DNA of 20,721 nt from Candidatus Berkelbacteria bacterium (GCA_016844295.1 JAENIV010000018.1:1-20721), one strand, 5' to 3'; shown: positions 1-7,065, counted from the first letter of the stretch. Notes: a model not told the origin generated them from the letters alone. Numbers and translations are program-made.

Positions 1-462
1 AAAGATGAACCTTCGCATCCCTCAGATATCTATGCAATTCAATCAAAAGATACTCTTTTCAGTATTGCTCAAGACAATGGTCTGACTTTGCAGGAACTTT
101 CTGAAGCAAACGGAATTTCTGATTCTAATAAAATTCAATCCGGACACCTAATTGTAATTCCCAAGGATGGGCAAGTAGAATATTTAGTCGATCCAGAACA
201 GGTGGATATCCTTCAAAAACAAGTTGATAATGGTAAATTACCATGGAGGCTTGACCCGGTACAAACTGCCCAGGCCGATGGACCCGTTATCTATGGGCTT
301 TCGGTCAGCGATAAATATACCTTGCAGAATAAAGATACCAATGGCGCAACGGCCACAGTCAAAGCCGAATCTGAAAATGGTAATATAATTATCACCTTAG
401 TTCAATCAAATATAAAAGGTGATAAGGGTATTTGGGTCATAAAAACAGTCAAGAAAATATAG
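1..462 (+). CDS. LysM-domain protein, 5'-truncated by window edge
   Basis: The reading frame is open from base 1, so the start lies outside the window. The first ~50 visible residues form a LysM repeat: a YAIQSKDTLFSIA opening, a NGLTLQELSEANGI middle and a GHLIVIP ending. LysM modules bind peptidoglycan or related glycans, so the protein probably acts at the cell envelope. The remaining ~100 residues match no family I recognise; they are rich in Asp, Asn, Lys and Thr and end in a GIWVIKTVKKI strand. A TTG at 88 could be read as a start but would cut the LysM motif, so I reject it. The next gene starts within ~10 bases, suggesting one transcript with the membrane protein and adk. The LysM call is solid; the rest of the function is unknown. 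Confidence 0.75.
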   Translation, partial: KDEPSHPSDIYAIQSKDTLFSIAQDNGLTLQELSEANGISDSNKIQSGHLIVIPKDGQVEYLVDPEQVDILQKQVDNGKLPWRLDPVQTAQADGPVIYGLSVSDKYTLQNKDTNGATATVKAESENGNIIITLVQSNIKGDKGIWVIKTVKKI

Positions 463-472
463 AGGAGGGGAT

Positions 473-1078
473 ATAAATCAGCCAACACAAACAGGCGAAG
501 TAGAACCGTCAGAAACAGGCAATTTTACTATATGGTTAATTATATTTATTATTTTAATATTGCTTATAGGCGGGATATATTGGTTTTATAGACAATATTT
601 GTCAAAAAATTATATTCCCTATGCTGGCCCGACCATGGATATAACTGCAGCACCATGGAAAACAAAAACAGACAAAACAGTCATGGATTTTCTTATCTTT
701 TGGTCAAAATCTGCCGGACAAGATGCTCAGAATCAATCACAAAAAGCTCGGGATCTATTAACAATTTCCGCTCAGGCACGGTTAGTAACATATAAAGATG
801 CGAACCAAAATCCCATACAAGATTTACCAATACAACTTGATAAATTTATCGGAATTTCTGATAAAACAGACAAATACGAGATAATTAGTACAAAACTAAT
901 TAATGAAAATAATGTCCAAACAAAAGTAAGATTTTCATCGATCCATAATATTGATAAAATTTTCACTTTAATTTTAGAAAATAATATCTGGTTAATAGAC
1001 TCAATAACGGATTATAGTTTAATTAGTCCATCACCGACCTTAAGTGATACCCCTCAAGTGTCACCATCATCATCTTGA
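473..1078 (+). CDS. Single-pass membrane-anchored hypothetical protein, probable ATA start
   Basis: The frame is open from just after the LysM stop and reads NQPTQTGEVEPSETGN followed by a strongly hydrophobic helix (roughly residues 20-40, TIWLIIFIILILLIGGIYW) and an outer domain of ~150 residues with a Ser/Pro-rich tail. No ATG, GTG or TTG lies upstream of the helix. A strong Shine-Dalgarno run (GAGGAGGGG, 462-470) points to ATA at 473. A TTG at 560 would remove most of the membrane anchor. The outer part alternates helix and strand and ends in FTLILENNIWLIDSI, which loosely resembles an NTF2-like fold; that is a guess. It probably shares a transcript with the LysM gene and so may also act at the envelope. 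Confidence 0.6.
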   Translation: MNQPTQTGEVEPSETGNFTIWLIIFIILILLIGGIYWFYRQYLSKNYIPYAGPTMDITAAPWKTKTDKTVMDFLIFWSKSAGQDAQNQSQKARDLLTISAQARLVTYKDANQNPIQDLPIQLDKFIGISDKTDKYEIISTKLINENNVQTKVRFSSIHNIDKIFTLILENNIWLIDSITDYSLISPSPTLSDTPQVSPSSS

Positions 1079-1080
1079 TT

Positions 1081-1734
1081 ATGTTTAAAAAATATTTTAT
1101 TATATTAGGCCCGCCAGGTTCTGGTAAAGGAACTCAGGCAAAAAATATTTCTCAAGAATATGAGTTAGTTTATTTTGGCACAGGTGATTTAATGCGCGAA
1201 GAATCTAAAAAAGGTTCCGAGGTCGGTTTAAAATTTAAAAAGATTTGGGATGAAGGCAGGGGCGCATTAATACCGGAAAATTTGGTTCAAGAATTTGTTA
1301 ATGAAAAATTATTTTTGCTAAATCTGTCATCAGGTGTTATTTTCGACGGTTATCCAAGAACAACAGTCCAAGCTGAACATTTGGACAATATGCTAAAATC
1401 AAAAAATATTTCAGATTACAAAGTTTTAAATTTGGTTGTTAGTGATGAATTTCTAATAAATCGTATGTCAACACGAAGAATCTGTGCTACGTGTGGTAAA
1501 ATTTTTGAAAACCCGATTATGCGTAAAATTAATCAATGTGACAACTGTCAAGCAACATTGGTCCAAAGGTCCGAAGATAAACCGGAAATTTTAAAAAGGA
1601 GGATTAGCGTTTATAATGAAGAAACTGCGCCATTGATAGATTATTACGAAAGGAAAAATAAACTTATTAATATTGATGGAGAGCCATCAATTGATGATGT
1701 TTGGAAAAAAATACAGGATATTGTTAATGATTAA
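1081..1734 (+). CDS. adk: Adenylate kinase
   Basis: Cytosolic kinase converting ATP + AMP to 2 ADP. The P-loop GPPGSGKGT is at residues 10-18, the AMP-site motif FDGYPRT at 88-94, and the LID domain carries four cysteines (C135, C138, C153, C156) that would bind zinc, followed by the RSEDKPEILKRR region. Length 217 residues, normal for the long bacterial form. The ATG at 1081 is preferred over an in-frame TTG at 1075 because the protein then begins MFKKYFIILG. There is no clear ribosome binding site; the start lies two bases after the upstream stop, consistent with coupled translation. In many bacteria adk follows secY in the spc ribosomal operon; here secY is not directly upstream, while map still follows with an 8-base overlap. 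Confidence 0.95.
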   Translation: MFKKYFIILGPPGSGKGTQAKNISQEYELVYFGTGDLMREESKKGSEVGLKFKKIWDEGRGALIPENLVQEFVNEKLFLLNLSSGVIFDGYPRTTVQAEHLDNMLKSKNISDYKVLNLVVSDEFLINRMSTRRICATCGKIFENPIMRKINQCDNCQATLVQRSEDKPEILKRRISVYNEETAPLIDYYERKNKLINIDGEPSIDDVWKKIQDIVND

Positions 1735-2342
1735 TATAAAAACGCCAAAAGAAATAGAGATTATGAGGGGGGGCGGTAAAATTGCCGCCCGTATTTTAAA
1801 AATCCTTGCTGATTCTGTTAAGCCTGGTATCAAAACAATCGACCTGGACATGATCGCGAATGAGCAGATTAAAAATAATTCCGTCAGGGCTTCATTTTTA
1901 GGCCATGCAGGTTATCCAGCATCAATATGCACTTCTGTTAATTCACAAGTAGTTCATGGGATTCCCGGGACTCAAATTCTAAAAGAAGGGGATATTATAG
2001 GGATCGATATCGGCATTTTTCATCAAGGATTTCACACAGACACAGCAATTACAGTTGGAGTTGGTAAAATAAAATACGAATCTATGGAATTAATAAAAAT
2101 TGCTAAAAAGTCATTGGAAGAAGCAATCAGTATTATCAAACCAGGTATCTTTTTAGGCGATATCCAACATCGCATAAGGAATGGTACTGGCGATTGAACC
2201 AATGATGTGTCAAGGAGACTGGCATGTAAAAATACTCCCTGACGGTTGGACGGTTCAAACTTTGGATGGATCCTTATCGGCCCATTTTGAACATACAGTG
2301 GCCATTTTGAGAAATGGCTTTGAAGTTTTAACTATTGAGTAA
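1727..2342 (+). pseudogene. map: Methionine aminopeptidase, internal deletion with frameshift
   Basis: Type I methionine aminopeptidase removes N-terminal Met from new proteins using a two-metal centre. The N-terminal part (1727 to about 2175) reads MINIKTPKEIEIMRGGGK and keeps the VVHGIP histidine and both metal-binding aspartates in GIDIGIFHQGFHTDTA. The frame then runs into TGA at 2195-2197. From 2178 another frame continues with GMVLAIEPMM, the DGWTV and DGSLSAHFEHTVAI motifs, and stops at 2342. Compared with E. coli Map, about 44 residues are missing between GDIQHRI and GMVLAIEP, including the GHGIG metal-binding histidine. As written the gene cannot make an active enzyme. The start at 1727 overlaps adk by 8 bases. 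Both halves are clearly Map; whether the gap is real or an assembly error is open. Confidence 0.88.
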
Positions 2343-2343
2343 T

Positions 2344-3048
2344 ATGAACCCCAATTACCCAGTAAATATTAATAAATTTATCTCGCAATCCGGCTTATGC
2401 TCCCGGCGCCAGGCGGATGTTTTGGTAAAAATGGGAAAAGTAAAAATTGACAACAAATTGGCTAAATTGATAGATAAAGTTCAGGAATCAAGTAAAGTAG
2501 CGGTAGATGGGGTAATAATACCGCACAAGACTCCCGAGAGGGTCTATATAGCCTATAATAAACCTGTGGGAGTTATCACAACCACCGATCCGAAATTCCC
2601 CAACAATATAATTTCTAACATAAACTATCCGACTCGTCTGTTTCCTATCGGTAGGCTTGATGTCAACACGTCTGGTTTAATTTTATTGACCAATGACGGA
2701 GAGATCGTTAACAAAATTCTCAAAGGTTCTCAAAAGGTGGAAAAAGAATATATTGTTCAAGTTCATAAACCAATTTCCAATACCGCGCTTGCCAATCTAC
2801 AGCAGGGTTTAATTATTGATGGATTTAAAACTTTATCGGCGAAAACCAAAAAAATTGACGAAAAGCGTTTTTCTATTACAATAGTTGAAGGAAAAAAACG
2901 TCAAGTTCGCAGAATGTGCGAAAAAATGGGATTTGAGGTTCAAAGGCTCGAAAGAATAAAAATTGGCAAGATTGATCTTAAAAATATTCCTTTGGGAAAG
3001 TATATTGAACTTTCGAGAGACCAAATTAAAAAATATTTGGACATATAA
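2344..3048 (+). CDS. RluF/RsuA-family rRNA pseudouridine synthase
   Basis: Isomerises uridine to pseudouridine in rRNA. An S4 RNA-binding domain occupies roughly residues 5-60 (INKFISQSGLCSRRQAD, then a GKVKIDN turn). The catalytic domain begins at VYIAYNKPVGVITT and has the family's active-site motif GRLDVNTSGLILLTNDG with its catalytic aspartate, then EKEYIV and a C-terminal EGKKRQVRRMCEKMGFEVQRLERIKIG. That last motif and the INKF..SG.CSRR opening fit the RluF/RluB/RsuA branch; I cannot separate them by eye, so I give no symbol. The ATG at 2344 directly follows the map remnant's stop and is preferred over an in-frame TTG at 2335. Length 234 residues, normal for the family. Confidence 0.9.
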   Translation: MNPNYPVNINKFISQSGLCSRRQADVLVKMGKVKIDNKLAKLIDKVQESSKVAVDGVIIPHKTPERVYIAYNKPVGVITTTDPKFPNNIISNINYPTRLFPIGRLDVNTSGLILLTNDGEIVNKILKGSQKVEKEYIVQVHKPISNTALANLQQGLIIDGFKTLSAKTKKIDEKRFSITIVEGKKRQVRRMCEKMGFEVQRLERIKIGKIDLKNIPLGKYIELSRDQIKKYLDI

Positions 3049-3055
3049 GCATCTA

Positions 3056-3084
3056 TTGACTAAATGCTAATTATTTGTTACAAT
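3056..3084 (+). promoter_or_regulatory. Sigma-70-type promoter for the infA ribosomal operon
   Basis: TTGACT (3056-3061) and TACAAT (3079-3084) are separated by exactly 17 bases, and a TGT extended -10 element (3076-3078) precedes the -10 box. It lies just after the pseudouridine synthase stop, so transcription would start near 3091 and drive infA onward. Seen in sequence; activity is inferred. Confidence 0.75.
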
Positions 3085-3137
3085 ATTTATAGAATTACTA
3101 CTAAATAAACTGTAGTAACAAATGAGTTGTGCAAGTT

Positions 3138-3350
3138 ATGGATAAAGAAAAAATTGTTTTAGAGGGAGAAGTCACTGAGGCTCTTCCAAACGCGAATTTT
3201 CGTGTCAGCCTCGTGAATGGTCAAGAAATTCTTGCCCATGTTTCCGGTAAAATCAGGATGCACTACATTAAGATTTTACCAGGAGACAAGGTTACAGTCG
3301 AACTTTCTCCTTATGACTTAAGCAAGGGCCGGATCACGCGTAGGTTGTAA
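3138..3350 (+). CDS. infA: Translation initiation factor IF-1
   Basis: IF-1 is an OB-fold protein that occupies the A site of the 30S subunit during initiation. The family signature is nearly complete: EGEVTEALPNANFRVSLVNG, AHVSGKIRMHYIKILPGDKV and VELSPYDLSKGRITRRL. From the ATG at 3138 it is 70 residues, the usual length; an in-frame GTG at 3129 would add only three. No strong ribosome binding site is visible. It is the first gene after a strong promoter, followed by rpmJ, rpsM and rpsK as in many bacteria. Confidence 0.96.
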   Translation: MDKEKIVLEGEVTEALPNANFRVSLVNGQEILAHVSGKIRMHYIKILPGDKVTVELSPYDLSKGRITRRL

Positions 3351-3365
3351 GTACACAGTTATCTA

Positions 3366-3410
3366 TTATCAGTTATCAGTATGATTTTAAAAAATACAGA
3401 TAACCGATAA
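3366..3410. repeat. Imperfect inverted repeat between infA and rpmJ
   Basis: Two 17-base arms (3366-3382 TTATCAGTTATCAGTAT and 3394-3410) pair with two mismatches around an 11-base A/T-rich loop. The left arm contains two tandem units of the TTATCAG type. There is no T-run after the stem, so it is not a standard terminator. It could be an operon-internal RNA structure or a copy of an intergenic repeat family. Confidence 0.6.
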
Positions 3411-3446
3411 CTAGTAGCTAAGTACAAATTACTTAGAATTTTTATT

Positions 3447-3560
3447 ATGAAAGTGAGACCATCTGTTAAAAAAATTTGCCAGAAGTGTAAAATAATCCGC
3501 CGCAAACGAGTTTTGCGGGTAATTTGCGTGAATCCAAAACATAAACAAAGACAAGGATAA
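3447..3560 (+). CDS. rpmJ: Ribosomal protein L36
   Basis: A 37-residue protein: MKVRPSVKKICQKCKIIRRK, then RVLRVICVNPKHKQRQG. It is the zinc-ribbon protein of the large ribosomal subunit, with ligands C11, C14, C27 and H32 all present. It fills the space between infA and rpsM, its usual position. The stop is two bases before the rpsM start. Confidence 0.95.
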   Translation: MKVRPSVKKICQKCKIIRRKRVLRVICVNPKHKQRQG

Positions 3561-3562
3561 AT

Positions 3563-3949
3563 ATGGCTCGAATCGCCGGAGTAAATATTCCAGACAATAA
3601 ACATATTGAATATTCATTAGCCTATATTAAAGGTGTAGGCCTACCGTTAGCTAAAAAAATCTGTCAACAAGCAAATGTTAAATTAGGTACAAAAGTTTCC
3701 GATCTTTCAGACGTTGAGCTCGAAAAAATACGCGAAGTTATCGATAAAAATTATAAAGTCGAAGGTGATTTACGCATGGAGGTTTCCCAAAACATTAAGA
3801 GGCTTAAGGAAATAAGTTCCTATCGTGGGAAGCGTCACGAACGTAATTTACCTGTACGGGGGCAAAGGACACGAACAAATGCCCGCACAAAAAGAGGCAG
3901 ACGGGTTACAGTTGGTTCGGGTCGTAAAAAATCGGCAGAAAAAACTTAA
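3563..3949 (+). CDS. rpsM: Ribosomal protein S13
   Basis: S13 sits in the head of the 30S subunit and contacts the P-site tRNA and L5. It begins MARIAGVNIPDNKHIEYSLA, has the helix-hairpin-helix segment YIKGVGLPLAKKIC, and the basic tail SYRGKRHERNLPVRGQRTRTNARTKRG that reaches the tRNAs. Length 128 residues, normal. An AGACAAGGATAAAT stretch, which includes the rpmJ stop, precedes the start, so translation is probably coupled. About 88 bases of AT-rich spacer separate it from rpsK; the spacer contains the 12-base palindrome AAATTCGAATTT (4007-4018). Confidence 0.95.
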   Translation: MARIAGVNIPDNKHIEYSLAYIKGVGLPLAKKICQQANVKLGTKVSDLSDVELEKIREVIDKNYKVEGDLRMEVSQNIKRLKEISSYRGKRHERNLPVRGQRTRTNARTKRGRRVTVGSGRKKSAEKT

Positions 3950-4037
3950 ACAAATTATAAATTTAAAACAATAAATATAAAAAAATACATTGAGTTTAGA
4001 ATTTAGAAATTCGAATTTACGAACGAAGTGAGTCATT

Positions 4038-4383
4038 ATGGCAAAAACGAATTATCTATATCCAGTCTTCTTTTAATAATACTATTGTTACGGTGACAGA
4101 CGACGAGGGTAACGCTCTTTCTTGGTCATCTGCCGGTACGAATGGTTTTACCGGGACAAAGAAATCTACACCATTTGCAGCCCAGATTGCTACACGTAAA
4201 GCCTTAGAAAAAGCCAAGGACTATAATATTCAAGAGGCCATAATTAAGGTTTCTGGGGTTGGATCCGGCAGAGAGTCAGCTGTACGAGCCGTTGGTGGTC
4301 AAGGTATCAGAGTTGTATCTATAAAAGATGTAACCCCCGTTCCGCATAACGGTACAAGACCTAAAAAGATCAGGAGGGTTTAA
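4038..4383 (+). pseudogene. rpsK: Ribosomal protein S11, frame break near the start
   Basis: S11 lies on the 30S platform by the E site. From about 4048 the frame is clearly S11: IYIQSSFNNTIVTVTDDEG, SWSSAGTNGFTGTKKSTPFAAQ, the ISVGSG-equivalent VSGVGSGRESAVRAV and the C-terminal DVTPVPHNGTRPKKIRRV. No start codon exists in that frame before GTG 4093, which is inside the domain. The natural ATG at 4038 reads MAKTN in another frame and stops at 4074-4076. Removing one A from the AAAAA run at 4043-4047 would give MAKRIIYIQSSFNN, a continuous protein of about 114 residues. Even then the usual basic N-terminal tail (~14 residues) would be missing, so a small deletion with frameshift is the alternative. 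The gene is essential, so a sequence error is likely. Confidence 0.88.
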
Positions 4384-4967
4384 TGGATAAATGTGCAAAA
4401 TGTAGAAAGTTTCAAACGAAATTATTCTTGAAAGGCGACAGATGTGTTACGCCTAAGTGTGCTTTAACCAGACGAAACTACCGACCAGGTCAACATGGGC
4501 CTAAGACTACTTCACCCAGAAGATCAGAATATGGTTTACAATTGCTAGAAAAACAAAAGGCTAAAGCAGAGTATGGTATGCGCGAACGTCAATTCTCTAA
4601 TCTTTTTAGCAAAGCAGGCAAGTCGCGTAAATCAACCGGAGAAGAATTATTGAAATTATTAGAATTACGTTTAGATAACGTTATTTATCGTATAGGATGG
4701 GCGAAATCTCGCGCCCATGCTAGACAACTGATTACGCATAGATTCTTTACCATTAATGAAAATACAGTCAACATTCCATCATATTCACTTAAAATGAAAG
4801 ATATTATCAAGCAAAGAAAACATATTGAATTAATCAAAACAACCGTTCCGAAATGGATTAAGATTGATCCTAAAAATACCCTTGCGGAAATTTCTCGGGA
4901 ACCTGCGAGAGAAGAAATCGAGACAGATTTAGACGAACAATTAATTATTGAGTTTTATTCAAGATAA
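4383..4967 (+). CDS. rpsD: Ribosomal protein S4
   Basis: S4 nucleates assembly of the 30S 5' domain. This 194-residue version is the zinc-binding form, with cysteines C4, C7, C21 and C26. It has the RRNYRPGQHGP segment, SEYGLQLLEKQK, the GEELLKLLELRLDNVIYRIGWA helices and an S4 RNA-binding domain (SRAHARQLITHRFFTINENTVNIPSY). The N-terminus is about seven residues shorter than usual, lacking the MARYTGPK-type lead. The start ATG overlaps the rpsK stop by one base and follows AGGAGGG. S4 commonly represses its own operon by binding an mRNA leader; I see no recognisable S4 leader here. Confidence 0.95.
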   Translation: MDKCAKCRKFQTKLFLKGDRCVTPKCALTRRNYRPGQHGPKTTSPRRSEYGLQLLEKQKAKAEYGMRERQFSNLFSKAGKSRKSTGEELLKLLELRLDNVIYRIGWAKSRAHARQLITHRFFTINENTVNIPSYSLKMKDIIKQRKHIELIKTTVPKWIKIDPKNTLAEISREPAREEIETDLDEQLIIEFYSR

Positions 4968-4981
4968 TAATATAAATATTG

Positions 4982-5010
4982 TCCGCTAACGCGGATCCGC
5001 GGATAGCGGA
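4982..5010 (+). promoter_or_regulatory. GC-rich hairpin abutting the rpoA ribosome binding site
   Basis: Outer arms TCCGCTA (4982-4988) and TAGCGGA (5004-5010) enclose the 12-base palindrome CGCGGATCCGCG (4990-5001). The stem ends one base before the Shine-Dalgarno AAGGAG (5012-5017) of rpoA. It is strikingly GC-rich for this AT-rich operon and has no T-run, so it is more likely a translation or mRNA-processing element than a terminator. Function inferred. Confidence 0.55.
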
Positions 5011-5021
5011 AAAGGAGTCCT

Positions 5022-5804
5022 ATGGACTATACCCTACCAGAAACAAGTTTAATACAAATTAAAACCATGGAAAAAGTCGACAATCGTGGAACTTTCGTTA
5101 TCGAACCTTTATCTCCCGGCTATGGTGTGACAATCGGGAATACCCTTAGAAGGGTCCTCTTGTCGTCCCTTGAAGGCGCCGCAATAAGATCGGTAAAAAT
5201 TGAAAGTGCGAATAATCAATTCACAACAATTGCTGGAGTGAAAGAAGATGTTGTTGAGATCATTTTAAATTTAAAAACATTGCGTTTTAAATTTAATTCT
5301 GACGAACCAATAACTTTAAAGTTAACTGCCAAAGGACCCAAAGAAGTAACTGCTAACGATTTTGAGGCTAATCCGTTATGCGAAGTTGTTAATAAAAACA
5401 CTTTTTTAGCGAGTATTAGTAAATCAGGTAAATTTGTGATGGAAATTGTTGTCACAAAGGGACGCGGATATGAACCCGTAGAAAAAAGAAAAGATGAAAA
5501 ATTACCGATTGGAACAATTGCCGTTGATTCAATCTTTACACCTGTAAAGAAAGTCCATTATGAAATTGAAAAGACTCGCGTAGGCGCAGAAACTGATTAT
5601 GATAAATTAGTCCTTGAAATTACTACCGATGGTTCGATTGATCCGGAAGTTGCTTTAGGAAAAGCAGCGAAAATTCTAGTCGAACATTTTGCCTTAGTAG
5701 ATCAATCCTGCCAGATTGAAGAAGCGCCTAAAATTTTGAAAACTAGAAAAATTGTCAAAAAAGAAATAAAAAAACCCGTTAAAGCAATTAAAAAGACAAG
5801 TTGA
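5022..5804 (+). CDS. rpoA: RNA polymerase alpha subunit lacking the C-terminal domain
   Basis: The alpha dimer is the assembly platform for core RNA polymerase. The N-terminal domain is complete: FVIEPLSPGYGVTIGNTLRR, VLLSSLEGAAI, GVKEDVVEIILNLK, the VTKGRGYEPVEKR loop and IGTIAVDSIFTPVKKVHYEIE. After VEHFALVDQS (about residue 230) comes only a ~30-residue lysine-rich tail ending KKPVKAIKKTS. The usual alphaCTD, which binds UP elements and activators through a helix-hairpin-helix, is absent and is not encoded in any nearby frame, because rplQ begins at the stop codon. The 260-residue length compares with about 310-330 in most bacteria. The start ATG follows AAAGGAGTCCT. Confidence 0.94.
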   Translation: MDYTLPETSLIQIKTMEKVDNRGTFVIEPLSPGYGVTIGNTLRRVLLSSLEGAAIRSVKIESANNQFTTIAGVKEDVVEIILNLKTLRFKFNSDEPITLKLTAKGPKEVTANDFEANPLCEVVNKNTFLASISKSGKFVMEIVVTKGRGYEPVEKRKDEKLPIGTIAVDSIFTPVKKVHYEIEKTRVGAETDYDKLVLEITTDGSIDPEVALGKAAKILVEHFALVDQSCQIEEAPKILKTRKIVKKEIKKPVKAIKKTS

Positions 5805-6256
5805 AAAATTCATTCTCAAGAAAAGACAACCATAGAAAATCATTAATCAGAAACCTGGTTACTTCTTTTATATTATATGAGGAAATTAAGACTACAAAGC
5901 CGAAATCAAAAGAAGTTAAAAGTACTTTTGAACATCTTATGAACATTGCCAAGAAAAATGATTTAAATTCAAAAAGAAGAATACTAAGTTTTGTATTCGA
6001 TAAAAAAGCAGCCTTAAAAATGTTTGAAGTATTAGTCCCGCGATTTAAAAAAGTTCAAAGCGGATTCATCAAGATATATAAGTTAGGACCACGTAAAGGT
6101 GATGCCTCTGAGCAGGTAATTTTAAAATTATCTGGAGGCGAAGAAAATATAGTTGAGAAGGAATCACAAGATAAAAAGGAAATAAATGCCCAAGGAAAGA
6201 TCAAACAATCTGAAAAAAAGCTCGAGAAAAAACTCGAAGAAAAAACCGTTCAATAA
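5801..6256 (+). CDS. rplQ: Ribosomal protein L17
   Basis: L17 lies near the peptide exit of the 50S subunit. The motif FSRKDNHRKSLIRNLVTSFI matches the family start region, with EEIKTTKPKSKEV and the C-terminal LVPRFKKVQSGFIKIYKLGPRKGDASEQVILKL. The only start is TTG 5801, overlapping the rpoA TGA (TTGA), so it is translationally coupled. The conserved MRHRK lead is replaced by a shorter MKNS start; whether that is native is unclear. A Lys/Glu-rich tail of ~40 residues after the conserved domain overlaps the start of rplM by 71 bases in another frame. Confidence 0.93.
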   Translation: MKNSFSRKDNHRKSLIRNLVTSFILYEEIKTTKPKSKEVKSTFEHLMNIAKKNDLNSKRRILSFVFDKKAALKMFEVLVPRFKKVQSGFIKIYKLGPRKGDASEQVILKLSGGEENIVEKESQDKKEINAQGKIKQSEKKLEKKLEEKTVQ

Positions 6257-6659
6257 AGCAAACACGGAATTAAGCAAAAAATCAGAGGCTAAAGTTGAAA
6301 TTAAGATCCATACGCTTGATGCCTCGGGACAGGTGCTTGGACGTTTGGCAACTTCCGTTGCTAATTTGCTTCGTGGAAAGGGAAAAGTTGAATTTCGCCC
6401 CCATATTTTAATAGGAGATAAAGTCATAATTACGAACGCCAGCAAAATCAAGGTTACTGGTAATAAAATGATCTCAAAAATATATTGGAAACATTCTGGT
6501 TATATTGGGAATTTAAAAAGCGAGACCATGATGGATGTTTATAGAAAAAACCCCTCCGAAATCCTACGCCGCGCTGTTAAAGGAATGCTTCCGAAAAATA
6601 AATTGCAGGACAAATGGATGAAAAATTTAACTATATATAATGGAGATATAAATGGCTGA
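6186..6659 (+). CDS. rplM: Ribosomal protein L13 with basic N-terminal extension
   Basis: L13 is an early-assembling 50S protein. The core from about residue 40 reads HTLDASGQVLGRLATSVANL, then FRPHILIGDKVIITNASKIKVTG, the YWKHSGYIGNLK turn, ILRRAVKGMLPKNKLQDKWM and LTIYNGD, all family hallmarks. The ATG at 6186 follows AAAAAGGAAATAA, a good ribosome binding site, and is the only ATG, GTG or TTG available; it gives a ~40-residue Lys/Ser-rich extension. The first 71 bases overlap the rplQ tail in a different frame, so one stretch encodes two basic tails. It is followed by rpsI with an 8-base overlap. Confidence 0.93.
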   Translation: MPKERSNNLKKSSRKNSKKKPFNKANTELSKKSEAKVEIKIHTLDASGQVLGRLATSVANLLRGKGKVEFRPHILIGDKVIITNASKIKVTGNKMISKIYWKHSGYIGNLKSETMMDVYRKNPSEILRRAVKGMLPKNKLQDKWMKNLTIYNGDING

Positions 6660-7065
6660 AACCAAAGGCGTCCCTAAAAAGACGATCAAGACAATAAAAG
6701 ATATTTTTACCGCGATTGGTAGAAGAAAAACTGCTATTGCGAGGGTTAAACTAGTATTAGGATCTGGTAAAATCACCATCAATGATAAAGAAATTGCCAA
6801 TCCGAGCCGAATTTATACTGAACCTTTAAAAATCACCGGATATGATAAGAAAGTTGATTGCTTCGTTAAAGTTTCAGGCGGAGGATTGGTATCTCAAGAA
6901 GGTGCTATAAAGTTAGGCGTTGCGCGAGCATTAGAAAAAATACAGCCAGATTTACATAAAACACTTAAAGTCGAAGGTTTTTTAACCAGGGATCCCCGTA
7001 TGAAAGAACGCAAGAAACCAGGTCTCAAAGGCGCCAGACGAGCCCCACAGTGGCAAAAACGTTAA
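6652..7065 (+). CDS. rpsI: Ribosomal protein S9
   Basis: S9 has a long basic tail that reaches the P-site tRNA anticodon. It shows AIGRRKTAIARVKLVLGSGK, CFVKVSGGGLVSQEGAIKLG, VARALEK, and the C-terminal GFLTRDPRMKERKKPGLKGA followed by RRAPQWQKR, ending with the invariant lysine-arginine. Length 137 residues, with a ~20-residue Lys/Thr-rich lead. GGAGATATAA precedes the ATG. rplM-rpsI is a conserved gene pair, here attached to the end of the alpha operon. This is the last gene before the terminator at 7250. Confidence 0.95.
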   Translation: MAETKGVPKKTIKTIKDIFTAIGRRKTAIARVKLVLGSGKITINDKEIANPSRIYTEPLKITGYDKKVDCFVKVSGGGLVSQEGAIKLGVARALEKIQPDLHKTLKVEGFLTRDPRMKERKKPGLKGARRAPQWQKR

